64,000 bases of DNA from Margaritispora aquatica (GCA_007644065.1 VJWN01000027.1:186001-250000), one strand, 5' to 3'. Shown: positions 23,648 through 34,730, counted from the stretch's first letter. Made by a program: numbers and translations. Notes: a model not told the origin generated them from the letters alone.

Positions 23648-25165
23648 ATGTTCTTCCTAACCAAACACTACCCCAAAGCGCACCAATGCCGCAAGCATGG
23701 CCACGATCCCAGCCTCCAACCAACTCGACTCGCCTTCCTCAAAGCTGCATTCCTCAACTTCGCTATGCTGCAACTGCTCTTCCTCGGACTGTTCTGCTAC
23801 ATCTTCGGGTCGATATACAAGCAATCGCCTCGCATCCACAATGCTCCAGTGTTGTTCGTTGATTACGACGGCGGTGCGATCGGACACGCAGTGAGAGCTG
23901 CGTACAAGTCGCTAGAGGGGAACAGTTTCCCCACTCTAATCGAAAGACCAGCAAGCAGTTTCCAAATTGGAGAGTTGAGAGAAGAAGTCTGTCAGACGAG
24001 GTACTGGGCCTCTTTGTACATTTTGCCCGGTGCTTCGGTGAGATTAGAAACGGCGCTTTCGGGACTGACGGCAACGACGTACGATCGATCCAACGTCATG
24101 ACGTTCATCTGGAACGAAGCCCGCTGGTCAGCGATCATGGATTCTGCGATCTCCGGAAATCTCAAGACCCTCTCCGCAACAGCACGAACGCTATACGCCA
24201 CAAACGGCACCATCAACCTCGTAGCAACCTCCAACCCAGCCGCCGTCTCCATCTTCGCGAACCCCTGGACCCTCACAGACATCAACATCAAGGTGACTAT
24301 CCAGGGCGCGCGAATTGTCTACAACACGCTCGCCATCATCCTCATCCTGATCCAAGAGTTCTTCTACCTCGGCACCATCAACGCCTTGTACGCGCAATTC
24401 AAGATCTACACGCACATCTACCCGCACCGGATCATCTTCTACCGGGGGCTGATCTCGCTCTCGTACACCTTCATCGGCTCGCTGTGCACGACGAGCGTGA
24501 TCTGGATCTTCCGCGCCGAGTGGGCCGTCAACGGCGCGCAGTTCGCCCTCACGTGGGCGGTCCTGTGGCTGTTCGCGCACGCCAACTTCCTGCTGCTCGA
24601 CGTGCTGACCGTCTGGATCCCGCCGCAGTTCATGCCCATGGCGCTCATCACGTGGATGATGCTGAACGTGACGTCGATCCTGGTGCCGTTTGAGTTGGCG
24701 CCGGCGTTCTATCGCTGGGGGTACGCGCTGCCCGCCCACGAGGTGTACGAGGTGCTGATGGATATCTGGTCCGGCGGGTGTAATCCCAAGCTGCACTTTG
24801 CGCTGCCGGTGCTGTTCGCGCTCGAGGTGCTGGGTTGGCTGGGCAGTGCGGCGGGCGTGTATCGGCGGTGCCATTTTGCGGTGCTGGCGGATGAGGAGGC
24901 GAGGAGGGCGTTTGAGGAGAAGATCGACGCGGCGGTCAAGTATAAGCGGGAGAAGGAGATTGAAGCTGTGGGCGGGGAGCAGGGAGGTGAGGGGGAAAGA
25001 ATCCAGACTCAGCAGAGTGGCGAGCAAAGCGTTGAGACAGAAGCGGATGTGGAGGAGAATATGAGAAATGAGTTGGCGGAAGTCATCAGGGAGGAAGAGG
25101 TGAAGATCAAGAGGACCATGTCAAAAGCGACGGAGAACTGCAGTTTTGGTCCATCTTTTGGGTAG
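23648..25165 (+). CDS. Sng1-like membrane protein (DUF3533)
   Basis: Single exon, 505 aa. It shows the DUF3533 layout: a short cytosolic N-terminus, TM1 at about 34-58 followed by the conserved VLFVDYDGGAIG, a ~170-residue extracytosolic domain, then five more hydrophobic segments between about 225 and 425 (for example ARIVYNTLAIILILIQEFFY and NVTSILVPFELAPAFYRWGYALP). The C-terminal ~75 residues are charged and Glu-rich. Yeast Sng1, named for nitrosoguanidine resistance, is the best known member and is linked to drug tolerance and plasma membrane lipid asymmetry. The middle of the gene (about 24300-24930) is much more GC-rich than the surroundings. It converges on the DUF3431 gene. Confidence 0.9.
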   Translation: MFFLTKHYPKAHQCRKHGHDPSLQPTRLAFLKAAFLNFAMLQLLFLGLFCYIFGSIYKQSPRIHNAPVLFVDYDGGAIGHAVRAAYKSLEGNSFPTLIERPASSFQIGELREEVCQTRYWASLYILPGASVRLETALSGLTATTYDRSNVMTFIWNEARWSAIMDSAISGNLKTLSATARTLYATNGTINLVATSNPAAVSIFANPWTLTDINIKVTIQGARIVYNTLAIILILIQEFFYLGTINALYAQFKIYTHIYPHRIIFYRGLISLSYTFIGSLCTTSVIWIFRAEWAVNGAQFALTWAVLWLFAHANFLLLDVLTVWIPPQFMPMALITWMMLNVTSILVPFELAPAFYRWGYALPAHEVYEVLMDIWSGGCNPKLHFALPVLFALEVLGWLGSAAGVYRRCHFAVLADEEARRAFEEKIDAAVKYKREKEIEAVGGEQGGEGERIQTQQSGEQSVETEADVEENMRNELAEVIREEEVKIKRTMSKATENCSFGPSFG

Positions 25166-25374
25166 TCGTATTAGAAGTAGTACAGGAAGGGAATTGTTTT
25201 CGTGTCCTTCATGGTATTAGCATATTAACAAAGTTGTAATGAACCGTGGTGTGTGGTCAAAAAAAGAAAATTTGGTCAGGTTGGCAAAAACCATGGAGTA
25301 AAAAGATTTCAAATCAACTACCAAATGACAGGAACAACTATTTCTGCTCATTCTGCCTATGCCTATGCCTCTGC

Positions 25375-27657
25375 CTATGAAGTATCGAGGCACTGGCAAT
25401 CTTCTACCTGCCCCTGCATCCACATGCCACTCATCAAACTCGGACACCTCGCCGGAATCCTAGCATTCGTCGCGCACTGCATCAGTAATGCCCAGGTCCT
25501 CTCGGTCGTGTATCCAAAGTTCGGCCGATCCACCGAGTCCGCAAACTCCTCATGGCCCAGCTTACTCGGGTCGTGGGCCCACCCATCCTCGCTCGTCAGC
25601 GCCTCGAGCAACTCCTCGTATATCTTCCTGCTGATTCCCCGCAGCCGCCGCGCGCTCACGACGAACTGCCCTGCGTACGAGAGCAGGATCTGCGTGCTGC
25701 TGTCGCATTGCTTGTTGTACACTTTCTGGTAGAGATCCGGGATCAGACTCCATGTGTCTTCCCAGTCCGAGAGGGCGTCTTCACATGTGTCGCAATTGCA
25801 TACGACGCCTGTGATGCCCAAACTCAGCATTCCTGTCTCCGGGACGAGATATGCGTTGAGTTGGCCGAGGATCTCATTCATGTCGTGTGGTTGTGCTTGA
25901 ATGAAAAGTGTTTGTGTCGCCAAGTCATCCCATTGGCTGATCATGTGACTGAGATATGTTGCGCCTTCTCGTCCTTTGTTCTCAAGTCTCAGGACCTTGT
26001 CAGCACCTGTTGCAAGTTTTAATGTTGCCAAACTGGCGTTATCGTTTTTAGTGTATACTATCACTCTGGGAGTGAGAGTTCGTAACATTGTTGTTGCTTT
26101 GAGTGTGTCGATCATCTTTTTGACCTCCTGAGGGTCTTCGTGATACATGCTAACCACGATATCAAATGCTGAATTGCTAGTATAAGCTTTGTCAAACACG
26201 ACTGTATGGTTCGGTGATGCGGATGGCTCGTATATGGTCATAAACTTGATGAAAATAATGACCATGGCAAGGTAAAAAGGCACCAGCATGATCCCGAAAC
26301 GAATGACTCGTTTGGTCTCCCATGGAGAAGAGCCCTTGCCTAGGTATTGATATCCTTGTTTGCTTACGCCAGAAATGGCTCCATCCTTGAGTTCGATCGC
26401 AGCAGCAGAGCTGAGCAGGTAGGAAAATATCTGTATCCACGAGATCGGAACCTGAGGTTGCAGTGAAATTATTGTTAACACCACCATCAAGACCGATATT
26501 GAAGACATGAATCCTCGCGAAACGCTAGGCTCAGATGTGGACTGGGCACCCGCAATGTCTGTCTCTGAGCAAAGCATTGGATAGTATCCCAGGGCTGATG
26601 AACCGGTCATCAAGGCGCCAGCAAAGGATAATATGCTAATCAAACTCAACAACGAAGTGGAATTTGAGGTTTCATGCCAAGAAAGACTTTGCTCATACAA
26701 TATCGCCCTTGACGTGCTAGCGATGAAGCCAAACGTCAAGGACATGAGGATGAAGCCATGTCGACATGAGCGATTTGAAGATGATCCGAACATGTCTTCC
26801 GCCTCTGCAATCCCAATGTCGAAAAGCGCCTTTGAGACGCTGATGGAAACACTGGTGAGACATGTCCAAATCAGTCCCCATTTTGCAAGTCGTTGTTCGT
26901 GATACACGATGGCTAACGAAGCGAACAAGATGAGCACCACCAACCACACCCGCCGGAGATTCTGAGAACTTCTTCGCAAGACCGCATATAACGACGCAAT
27001 CGACCATTCAATGGCAAATATCAAGGGCTAGAATTGGTTTAGTATTTAGACTTGCATAGTGAGATACGACCATACCGATAGCATCACAAAGAAAGCGAGA
27101 CTTTCTGTGCGAACAATGCCTTTCAACATGCATGGCAACGATATCGAAGCCCCTATTGCAGCTGGCAGAAGGAAAAGCCATGACCATTTTGGAGAATAGA
27201 GTGTCGCCTCAGGCGTTCTCAACGTTAGACTTGAGAAGAGACTAGGTGTTGTTGCTCTTGATCTGCATTCGACGAACAAACTGCATACGTATCCAAAGAG
27301 AAGTATGCCAAAGATGCGAGAGGCAATAGTGGCAGCTATAATTCATCATTAGATTCCGATGTCGATGCGGACGCGGACGTAACAAGACTGGATGCTCACG
27401 TACGATAGTCTAAGAATTGTCAACAACGAATACGCAGGGTGAAGATGTATCCTACTTACGGTATGTATATGTAATCAAAAGCAACTTGGTCGTGTATAAC
27501 GCGGTAGTTGAAGACACGGCCCAGAATCTGAGAAACATCGCGATTAGGATCCATACGTACGTCAGAATCACGGGATCTGATAACAGAATACATACGCGGC
27601 TCTGAAAACGGAGTGCTTCAAGCAGATGTCGTTCTCGATGAAATGAGCCATTGACAT
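25375..27657 (-). CDS. Multi-span membrane protein with C-terminal DUF3431 (glycosyltransferase-like)
   Basis: Minus-strand exons: 27596-27657, 27460-27527, 27076-27335, 25375-27027; 680 aa. A possible 6-nt microexon (27404-27409, between a CTTAG acceptor and a GTACGT donor) would add two residues and keep the frame. The N-terminal half has about eight to ten hydrophobic segments. The C-terminal half is the DUF3431 domain, seen by FDIVVSMYHEDPQEVKK, IVYTKNDNAS, LENKGREGATYLSHMISQWD, TLFIQAQPHD, and FVVSARRLRGISRKIYEEL. DUF3431 proteins are predicted glycosyltransferase-like fungal proteins of poorly known role. The first intron was chosen because it opens with GTATGT and joins MSMAHFIEND in frame with the next hydrophobic segment; another start further in is possible. 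Confidence 0.8.
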
Positions 27658-30011
27658 ACAACTCGTGCTACATTTGACGACGCAGTTCTCGCGTAGAACT
27701 GAAAATCCACGGTTTTTCCTTCTTTTCTATGTAATTTGCATCTCTTTTCAAGGCTGGACGAGAACAGTACTGTAAGGGTAAAATCGTGAGAAGTTGGCAG
27801 GGATGGATGGGCTCATGCAGTGAAGATCCAATTACGTGGGGTTCCACAACCAAGTCTGCTTCGCCTCGTACAATAATAATATCCAAGTATCCAGTATCCA
27901 GTGTTAGTCCAGTGTTGAGTGCCCCCAGTACCCAGTCCAGGCTCCAGCGCATGCAAGGAACCGGTATTGTATTTGTTGGTAAAAGATCGAACGAGCGTGA
28001 GTGAGTGAGTGAGTGTGTATGTGTGTGTATGTATGAAAGAGAGTTGGCATTCGACTGCGCCCCAAAATGGATTTTGTCTTTGCTGTCTTTTACAAAGGAG
28101 AACCAAGAGAGAGGTAAGTTTGACGAAAGAGCCTCAATGAGCAAAGCATTCACTGTAGAAGATTACCTCTCACGCCTCCTAACACGGTAGCATTGAGACG
28201 AGGTGAAACCCCCCCTTTTTTCACCTTTTGCAAAGAACAAAACTCGCCCATAACCAATGATAGGGCCCTTCACTCAATGGTGGTCAGTGTCTTGAGTTTC
28301 GCGCTATTACAGTACTAGTCAGTGACTGTCCAGGGCTTCAATCAAATCAGCAGCCAGCCAAGACGGGGGGATTCCGGGTGTCACCGAAACAACCAAATTG
28401 TTGGGTCTGAGCTCAAGCCATCAAAAACGCCCTGCATCTCTCCCCCTACAGTACAGTACAGTACGCCCAGTTTATTAGGTGATTACAGTACAGTACAGTA
28501 CAGTACAGGAGGGAAGGGAAGGGAACAAACGCTGCATCATTTCTTGAGCCGCGAGGCTGCACACACATACGATATGGACGTACGACTTCACGCACATGCA
28601 CACAGCCCCAACTACCATGGCATATGGCATATGGCATGGGCAAAACAGTCTGTCTCCGTGGAGAGGCGAGGTCAGGCGATTGTTTCAGATGCCAATTTTG
28701 GGGCTGTTCAATGGTGATACAAAGGTACATACATTACCAACAGATCCCCGTTGGATTTCCCATTCATTTCCAGTCCTCTTCCAATTTCAAAAGGTTAGTC
28801 AGTCCCAATCTTAGGACTTCGATTCATGTGAGCGTTGGTTGAAGGTTTGTGTGTTGTGTGATTGATTCAAGACGAGATCACAAGCGAAGATGTATGACAC
28901 GAATAGTGTTCATGCATAATGAGCCCCCCCCCTGGTTCTGGTTCTGGGTATTTCACTTCTCTCGCACCTTATTAACCCCGCCATCTGGAGCCGGAGAGGA
29001 AGTGGGATTTCTCCCTCAACAGGCCATGTTGCCTTATGTCACGAGCATTGACACGGCAAAATATGCACCACTACGACGTAAGCATGTGGTATTCAACAAC
29101 GCAGCACCCGCCCAATTCAGCATCACCTGTCGCGATATCACGAAGCCATACGCACGTAAAGTCTGGATACAATGAATGGGCAGTGCTCCAGTATGTGATG
29201 TGATACAGAAAAAAAAAATCACGCCCGAATCTACCCAGTCCATCCAATCACAGAAAAATAAGCAGTACCTTTGAATTCGTCCGAGATGCACCAGCGCGGC
29301 GAAGGAGGAGGGCAGTGCACAGTACCAAGTGAATTGTGTGAAGAAAGAGAAGAAAAAAGGCTGGTGTGTTGTCGAATCACGTCCTTGATATTGATGAGAG
29401 ATATAGTTTCTTGAGGGGATGAAGGGATATAGTGTTTTTGATGTATCACTTCGCTTCGTGGAAGGAGGTGTGTCGCTTCGCTTGATGGATGTAGAAGGTT
29501 TGGGGTGGATTTGACCTGTTGCCATTTTTGATCGCAATCCTATCCACTATTACAAGTGGTAAAAGCTCGTAGAAAATGCAGATGGCGGGAAAGGAATCTG
29601 GTTGACTGAACTGGAAAGACTCGTTGGCTGTGGGTATGATCAATATTTCTTTCCTTAGTCACACTGTTCTTCAATGCTCCTCTAAGATGGATGATGAAAA
29701 CAACACTGTTGAGTAGTTCTCGTCAGACACCAGAAGTATTGGAGAAATAAAGTACGTGGTTAGCTTCAAGTAGGTTGGACACTATCCAAGTGATTTCTTC
29801 CTCCACCCTCACGACTACAATGATCTCGAGCTCTCCCACCGGCAACCCACAGCCAGCCTAGCCCACCACATCGAACCTCCACCCACACAGCCAAGCACTC
29901 TTCATAGTATTAGCCTCCACCACTCTCACTCCCAAGACGAACACAGCATTCACCTCACCAACGACACCACCATCCACCTCACCTCACCAACAACACACCG
30001 CCATCCTCTCC
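27658..30011. other. Intergenic with simple repeats
   Basis: No gene is supported. The region has GAGT/GTGTAT simple repeats at 27996-28035, ACAGT pentanucleotide arrays at 28447-28510, CATATGG repeats near 28616-28637 and poly-C at about 28924. A 167-codon minus-strand frame (29034-29537) is Phe/Ser/Thr-rich and has no domain; I do not call it. Confidence 0.5.
28447..28510. repeat. ACAGT pentanucleotide microsatellite in two blocks
   Basis: Tandem ACAGT units occur at about 28447-28464 and 28484-28508, separated by a 20-bp spacer. Confidence 0.85.
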
Positions 30012-30488
30012 CTACGGACAAGCCATTCCAGCCCTGCGACTGACCGAGCAGCAGTCTCTGTGATACGGTGGTGAGTTTGCTAGTATGTCGGGCGTGAGGA
30101 TTGAGGATTGAGATGCTAGATGCTTACTGGCTTGAGTTGCCCTGTGGGTGTGGTTAGCTTGGAGTGGGCGAGAAAAGTGATACGCTGTCGATCAAGAATT
30201 ACGCAGTTGCGGGTCGAATACTCTCGATTCTGCTATGGCTAGGTTCGCGCGCACATATATGATATGCGGCCACCAAAACAGGGGTCACGTGTAGCCCCAT
30301 TTATCTGGGCGTGTGGTAGACCTTTCGTCTTCCAAACGGTTTGTGTAGATTCGAATTGGCATGGTATGGTATGTGTAGTGTGTGGTGTGTAGTGGGTGGA
30401 TGGAGAGAGGGGGGGAGGAACGTACAGCTAATGCCCCCTGGACGAAGCTTGCCATGAATGCGGTGAGGATGAGAGTCTTGAATTGCAT
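30012..30488 (-). CDS. Small secreted cysteine protein, copy C (internally deleted)
   Basis: Minus-strand exons by analogy with copy A: 30426-30488 (63 nt, 21-residue signal peptide MQFKTLILTAFMASFVQGALA), 30128-30141 (14-nt microexon, same length as in copy A) and 30012-30057; 40 aa in frame. The first mature Cys codon is replaced by Gly (GNSSQ instead of CNLGQ). The last exon runs straight from the first Asp-Cys-Cys to the tail CCSVSRRAGMACP, so the middle of the domain is gone. Only three Cys remain. The simplest reading is deletion between the two Asp-Cys-Cys coding segments, which are near-identical in DNA. Intron 1 has also grown to 284 nt. It may be a decaying gene or a shortened secreted peptide. 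Confidence 0.6.
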
Positions 30489-31861
30489 CTTGAAGAGATT
30501 TGAGCTGGTGAATATGCGATGAGCTCGCTGATGAATTGTTGTGTGAAGGACTGAGATGGTAAGCGTGTGATGATCAATGTCAACGAAGAACATAGCTGGT
30601 TCGCTTTGTAATATTGCCGTTTGACTGTGATAGAAGAATTTCATCGGTGACAGGACAAAGCCCAGGTGGTTCTAGATGCGTTACCAAACGTAATGTGAGG
30701 TTCAGAAGTCGTAATCGTGTTTTGAGAACTCTGAGGATATTAGACATGGTGCTTTGAGACACATAATCGCCATCGCGTTATGGGAACTCTAGAAATAGTA
30801 AACACAGTGGATAAGCAGACAGCGGTGAGAGAACTCGTGGCCATGTCCATCCGTCTCTTCCAAGTGTAACAATACCATAGCTTTCACTTGCCAATGTGCG
30901 AAATATAGAAGGTGTATGAAATGCCGAATTATACGACTTCGCCAATAAGACACATCATCGAGGTAACGTACATAGTTGACATACCATAAAGAACCAGACT
31001 CACGGTCTGAATGGTTTGTATAAGCTTGGCATCGGCCGAAGATCAATATTTCGCGAGAAACTCTAACGATCTAGTGTCCACAGAGCTTATTTTTTCGGAT
31101 GAGCTTAACTTACGCTCGACAGATGCAAGAACCAAACGCCTAGGAACAAGAAGACAACATGACGAAACCAAAAGAAAAATAAGACGAACTCCTCGTCGCC
31201 AATTGATCAAACCAATATGCATCGAGACTTAGTTTCGATTCTCGACATCCTCGGATGTGGTATCCGAGGTCTAAACGAACTCGCCCCCGTTGGTTTTGGG
31301 TTTGTATCAGCGATGCTGACGAGATGCGGAAAAGGCCAAGCTTTACCGACAGGATGCAGATCAGCGCCAATTGTCAGAATCTAAATCTTAAATCGCTGAC
31401 CACGCTCTACAGTATTGGGGAAGACTTGGCAGCGTGCGTTTGACTGATGCCAAGCTTTTTTAATCAGGGCATATGTGACGTATTCGGGTTGTTTGAAGTT
31501 TTGAGAAGATACCTCTAGATACTGCGAATATTCAAAGTTTTTTTGACTTTTGCCAATGCTCAGGATCATCTAAACTAGAGGGAATGTCGCCAGCAACTAG
31601 AGATATGCGTACGTGTGACAGGCCAAACCGAGATGTTCGGCATCCGCAACAAGAATACGATGGGTGGTAGAGAGATTCCGAGGAGCTGATGAGCATTCAT
31701 CAATTGTGAGTTAAGGATCATTGAGTATAAGTAGGTACCTTTTCCATTGCAGGTTCATCTCCATCCACTCAGATCATCTTCGAGCCATCATTCTCATCAA
31801 AGCATCCATCTTCAACATCATTACCTAACTCCTTGCAACGTTCTCGCCAACCAATTTCACC
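30489..31861. promoter_or_regulatory. Shared divergent upstream region of secreted-protein copies C and D
   Basis: The spacer is 1373 bp, close to the 1389 bp of the A/B pair. It carries the same 16-bp block (31336-31351) at the same 526-bp distance from the ATG of the plus-strand copy, and the same TATA-like decamer. No gene is supported inside. Confidence 0.55.
31725..31734 (+). promoter_or_regulatory. TATA-like element of secreted-protein copy D
   Basis: GTATAAGTAG lies 137 bp before the ATG, identical to the element before copy B. Confidence 0.5.
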
Positions 31862-32297
31862 ATGCAATTCTCACTCCTCAAGTCTGCCATCGCAGCTTTC
31901 GCCTTTGCCTCAATCGCAGCAGCAGTGAGATTTCCTCTCGCACCTTCAGAGCTCGTACAGAATCTGACAATGACACAGTGCAACCCAGGCCAGGACTGCT
32001 GCTGGGGAGGAACCCAGGGTGGATGGAAGGGCTGCATGAACCAGTACGTTTTCCTTGGCTTTACTATTTGACCCCAGAAACACGAACTAATCTCGAAACA
32101 GACATAATAGCCTTCTGATCGAGGATCGCGATACTCGCTGCCAGGAGCTCAAGAACGACTGGTGCTCCAACCAAGGTGTCTCCGAGGCACAATGCGTAAG
32201 TCTGGTTTCTAAATTCGAGCATAGTGATGATGCTAACCGGCCGCAGAAAGCCGATTGCTGCTCTATCAGCACTGGGAATGGAAGAGGGTGCCCATAG
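31862..32297 (+). CDS. Small secreted ten-cysteine protein, copy D
   Basis: Exons: 31862-31924, 31979-32043, 32102-32195, 32247-32297; 90 aa, with the same exon lengths as copy B (63/65/94/51). The signal peptide is MQFSLLKSAIAAFAFASIAAA. The mature protein contains CNPGQDCCWGGTQGG, WKGCMNQ, RCQELKNDWCSNQGV, QCKADCC and GRGCP, with ten Cys. Intron 1 (54 nt) is stop-free and a multiple of three, so a retained form would insert 18 residues between the signal peptide and the first Cys. It is divergent to copy C. Family and role are unknown; it is clearly a paralogue of copy B. Confidence 0.85.
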
Positions 32298-33494
32298 ATG
32301 GATAGTTTGCTCGAGGTGTCACCTTTCAAGCGGGTTGGTAGGGGGAACTGGTTCTTTTTGGCTGTGTCGTAGAATTGTTATGCTGTACTTTGTGAGCTAC
32401 AACTTCAATTCAACATGAAGGATCAATATGTTTCGTTAAAATTAGTCTTCACCCTTCTACTGCTTGACTTTCTTTTACACCTTTGACCCTCTTGGATATT
32501 TGACCTCTGACAGTTGCCAAAAAGACACTGAAAGGCGCAAGAAATTGAGAAGACTTCAACTGTTTGCTTCCGTCATCGTTATGGAAGTACCACCATTCCC
32601 TGATTAAGCGAGGAATCAATCGACATGGAGTAAGCGTTCTGAAGCTCTATGGATCTTGATCAAAACTCTGGGTCAAGGGTGCATAGAACATACTCAAGGT
32701 TCTTGGGGTGCCTGAAGTCATTGTATGACTTACATATTTTAAATTGGATATCAGTAGTATACAGCGTAGCGTTCTCACCATTTAACGATAGATTGGCCTT
32801 CTCTCATCGAGAGAGGTAGTGGAGGCTCTAAATGACATGATTCATTGCAGTAGTGATCTTTGCTTCGACATGACGTGAATCAAGAAGGATATAGCAAGTG
32901 AGTCGTAAGTAAGACGTTGTTGGAAGTCGCTTCTCGTTGGATACGAAAGATATGGCTGTGTTCTTTCATTACTAATCCACTCGTGGTAAATATTTGTAAC
33001 TTCCTTGACCGCGGAAGAAAGGATCTGTCCCAGAGTATTTTCCAGAAACCTATCAATGGGGAAAGGGACATAGGCTACTGAGTCATACACTCAGCCCAAT
33101 TCATAAAGCTCTAGACAAAGTGATTTTTACCTGCTTCACAAGCGAGGGAGCATCTGGGCAAGCGTTTGTCTGGATAGTGCCTTATTATGTAACCACTCAT
33201 TTCGAAGAAACTTTGGCACATCATAAGCGGTGTTCGTTTCGCCTGTGTCTTGTCATGAACGAAGTTGAGCTAGCTGACCGGGCTTCAATAAGCCGGAGAA
33301 GAGGAAGGAGTTCGAGAAGATCGGCAAAAGTGGGGAAAGGACTTCGCCGACATTTAATTATGACTCTGATTGTGACTCCACCGTATGAAGAAATTTTGAT
33401 TCTCGTCTATGAAACAAAATCTCTAGGACATTTTTTTTGAGTGGTTATTCAAAATCTTGTCGTAGTATTTCCTGTGAGTATTTGATCTTTCAGC
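32298..33494. other. Intergenic, nothing recognised
   Basis: 3' flank of copy D, AT-rich spacer and upstream region of the second SDR. Overlapping short frames on both strands are not supported. Confidence 0.45.
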
Positions 33495-34730
33495 ATGAGC
33501 CTCTCACTCATGTCACAACGCCTCGCCGGCAAGACGATTCTCATAACCGGTGCATCATCAGGAATTGGCCGCAGCACCGCATTTGAATTTGCCCGGACGT
33601 CGCCCAATGATCTTCACCTCATTCTCACTGCTCGGCGGCTCGAAGAGCTCAACAAAGTCGCTAATGAGATAGTGAAGGAAGTTGGAAATGGTGTCAAGAT
33701 ATTTGTGTATCAACTTGATGTTAGCAACCCAGATGAGATTGATACCTTTGTTGCGAATTTACCGAAGGATTTCAAGGAAGTGGATGTATTGGTGAATAAT
33801 GCGTGAGTTCATACGTTCCAATGCCTATAATGTTGCGAGATTGAGGGACACTATGTTGTTAAATGCTGTCTCTATTCTATCTTGAACCTAGATTGAGTGT
33901 CAAACGAGATCAAATGACTTGACTCGTTTAGTAGCATCTCTCAATTATGCCTTTCGCAGGAATACACTGGTGAATAACAAGACCATCACTGACAAACACA
34001 GAGGCGCTGCTTTGGGAGGCATGAACAAGAGTCCGAATCTCTCAAGATCAGATATCGCCGCAATGTTTGCGGTCAACGTCACAGGCCTCATAAACATGAC
34101 GCAAGCCATTCTCCCTATCATGCTTGCCCGTCCTGAAGGTGGAAAAGGCGACATCGTCAATCTCAACAGCATTGCCGGACGAGAGCCATATGTCGGAGGA
34201 AGCATATACTGTGCTACCAAATCCGCGGTGGCTGCATACACCGCTTCGCTTAGGAGGGAGTTGATCGCGACTAGGATTCGTGTCATTGATATCGCGCCTG
34301 GACAGGTAGAAACGGAGTTCAGTGTGGTAAGATTTGGGGGCGACAAGAGTGCTGCAGATAAAGTGTATGCTGGGTGTGAGCCGCTCACACCAGAAGATAT
34401 CGCTGTAAGTCAAGTCTTCTCAGTTGGAGTCGAATTGCCCAGCTGCTGAAGCATGAATACAATGACCTATGAGCCATTGCTGGAAATATGCGTTCTGAGG
34501 GGTACATTGAGGCAACTTTTCCAGATCTGATCCAATTGCGCTTAATGATAACTATGCTAATCCAGCCACAGGAGATTATCGTTTTTGCAGTTGGAAGAAG
34601 GGAAAATGTAGTCATTGCTGACGCGTTGCTCTATCCAAACCATCAGGTATGTCACATATACTGGAACATGAACTCAGCAATACTGATGATTCTTAAGGCA
34701 AGTGCAACTGTACTTCATCGAAAGTCGTGA
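33495..34730 (+). CDS. NADP-dependent SDR of the YMR226C/YdfG type (3-hydroxy acid dehydrogenase)
   Basis: Exons: 33495-33802, 34002-34404, 34572-34646, 34698-34730; 272 aa. It shows TGASSGIG (cofactor binding), LTARR, VDVLVNNA-GAALGG, VNLNSIAGREPY, the catalytic YCATK, DIAPGQVETEFSVVRFGGD, and the family C-terminus ADALLYPNHQASATVLHRKS, which is diagnostic for the YMR226C group. These enzymes oxidise short 3-hydroxy acids, such as serine and 3-hydroxyisobutyrate, with NADP. Introns 1 (199 nt) and 2 (167 nt) are longer than usual here. Intron 1 contains a segment (CTGGTGAATAA near 33966) echoing the exon 1 end, perhaps a small duplication. A second in-frame ATG at 33510 is an alternative start. 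Confidence 0.9.

Noticed and set aside
24191..25027. 278-codon minus-strand open frame
   Set aside because: It lies antisense to the Sng1-like gene, in its GC-rich middle, with Arg/Gln/His-rich low-complexity translation; a by-product of codon composition.
28447..28510. Evenly spaced ACAGT blocks as a CRISPR-like or regulatory array
   Set aside because: Simple pentanucleotide microsatellite in a eukaryotic genome; no unique spacers.
29034..29537. 167-codon minus-strand frame
   Set aside because: No domain, odd composition (Phe, Ser, Thr runs) and no splice or leader support; overlaps another frame on the plus strand.
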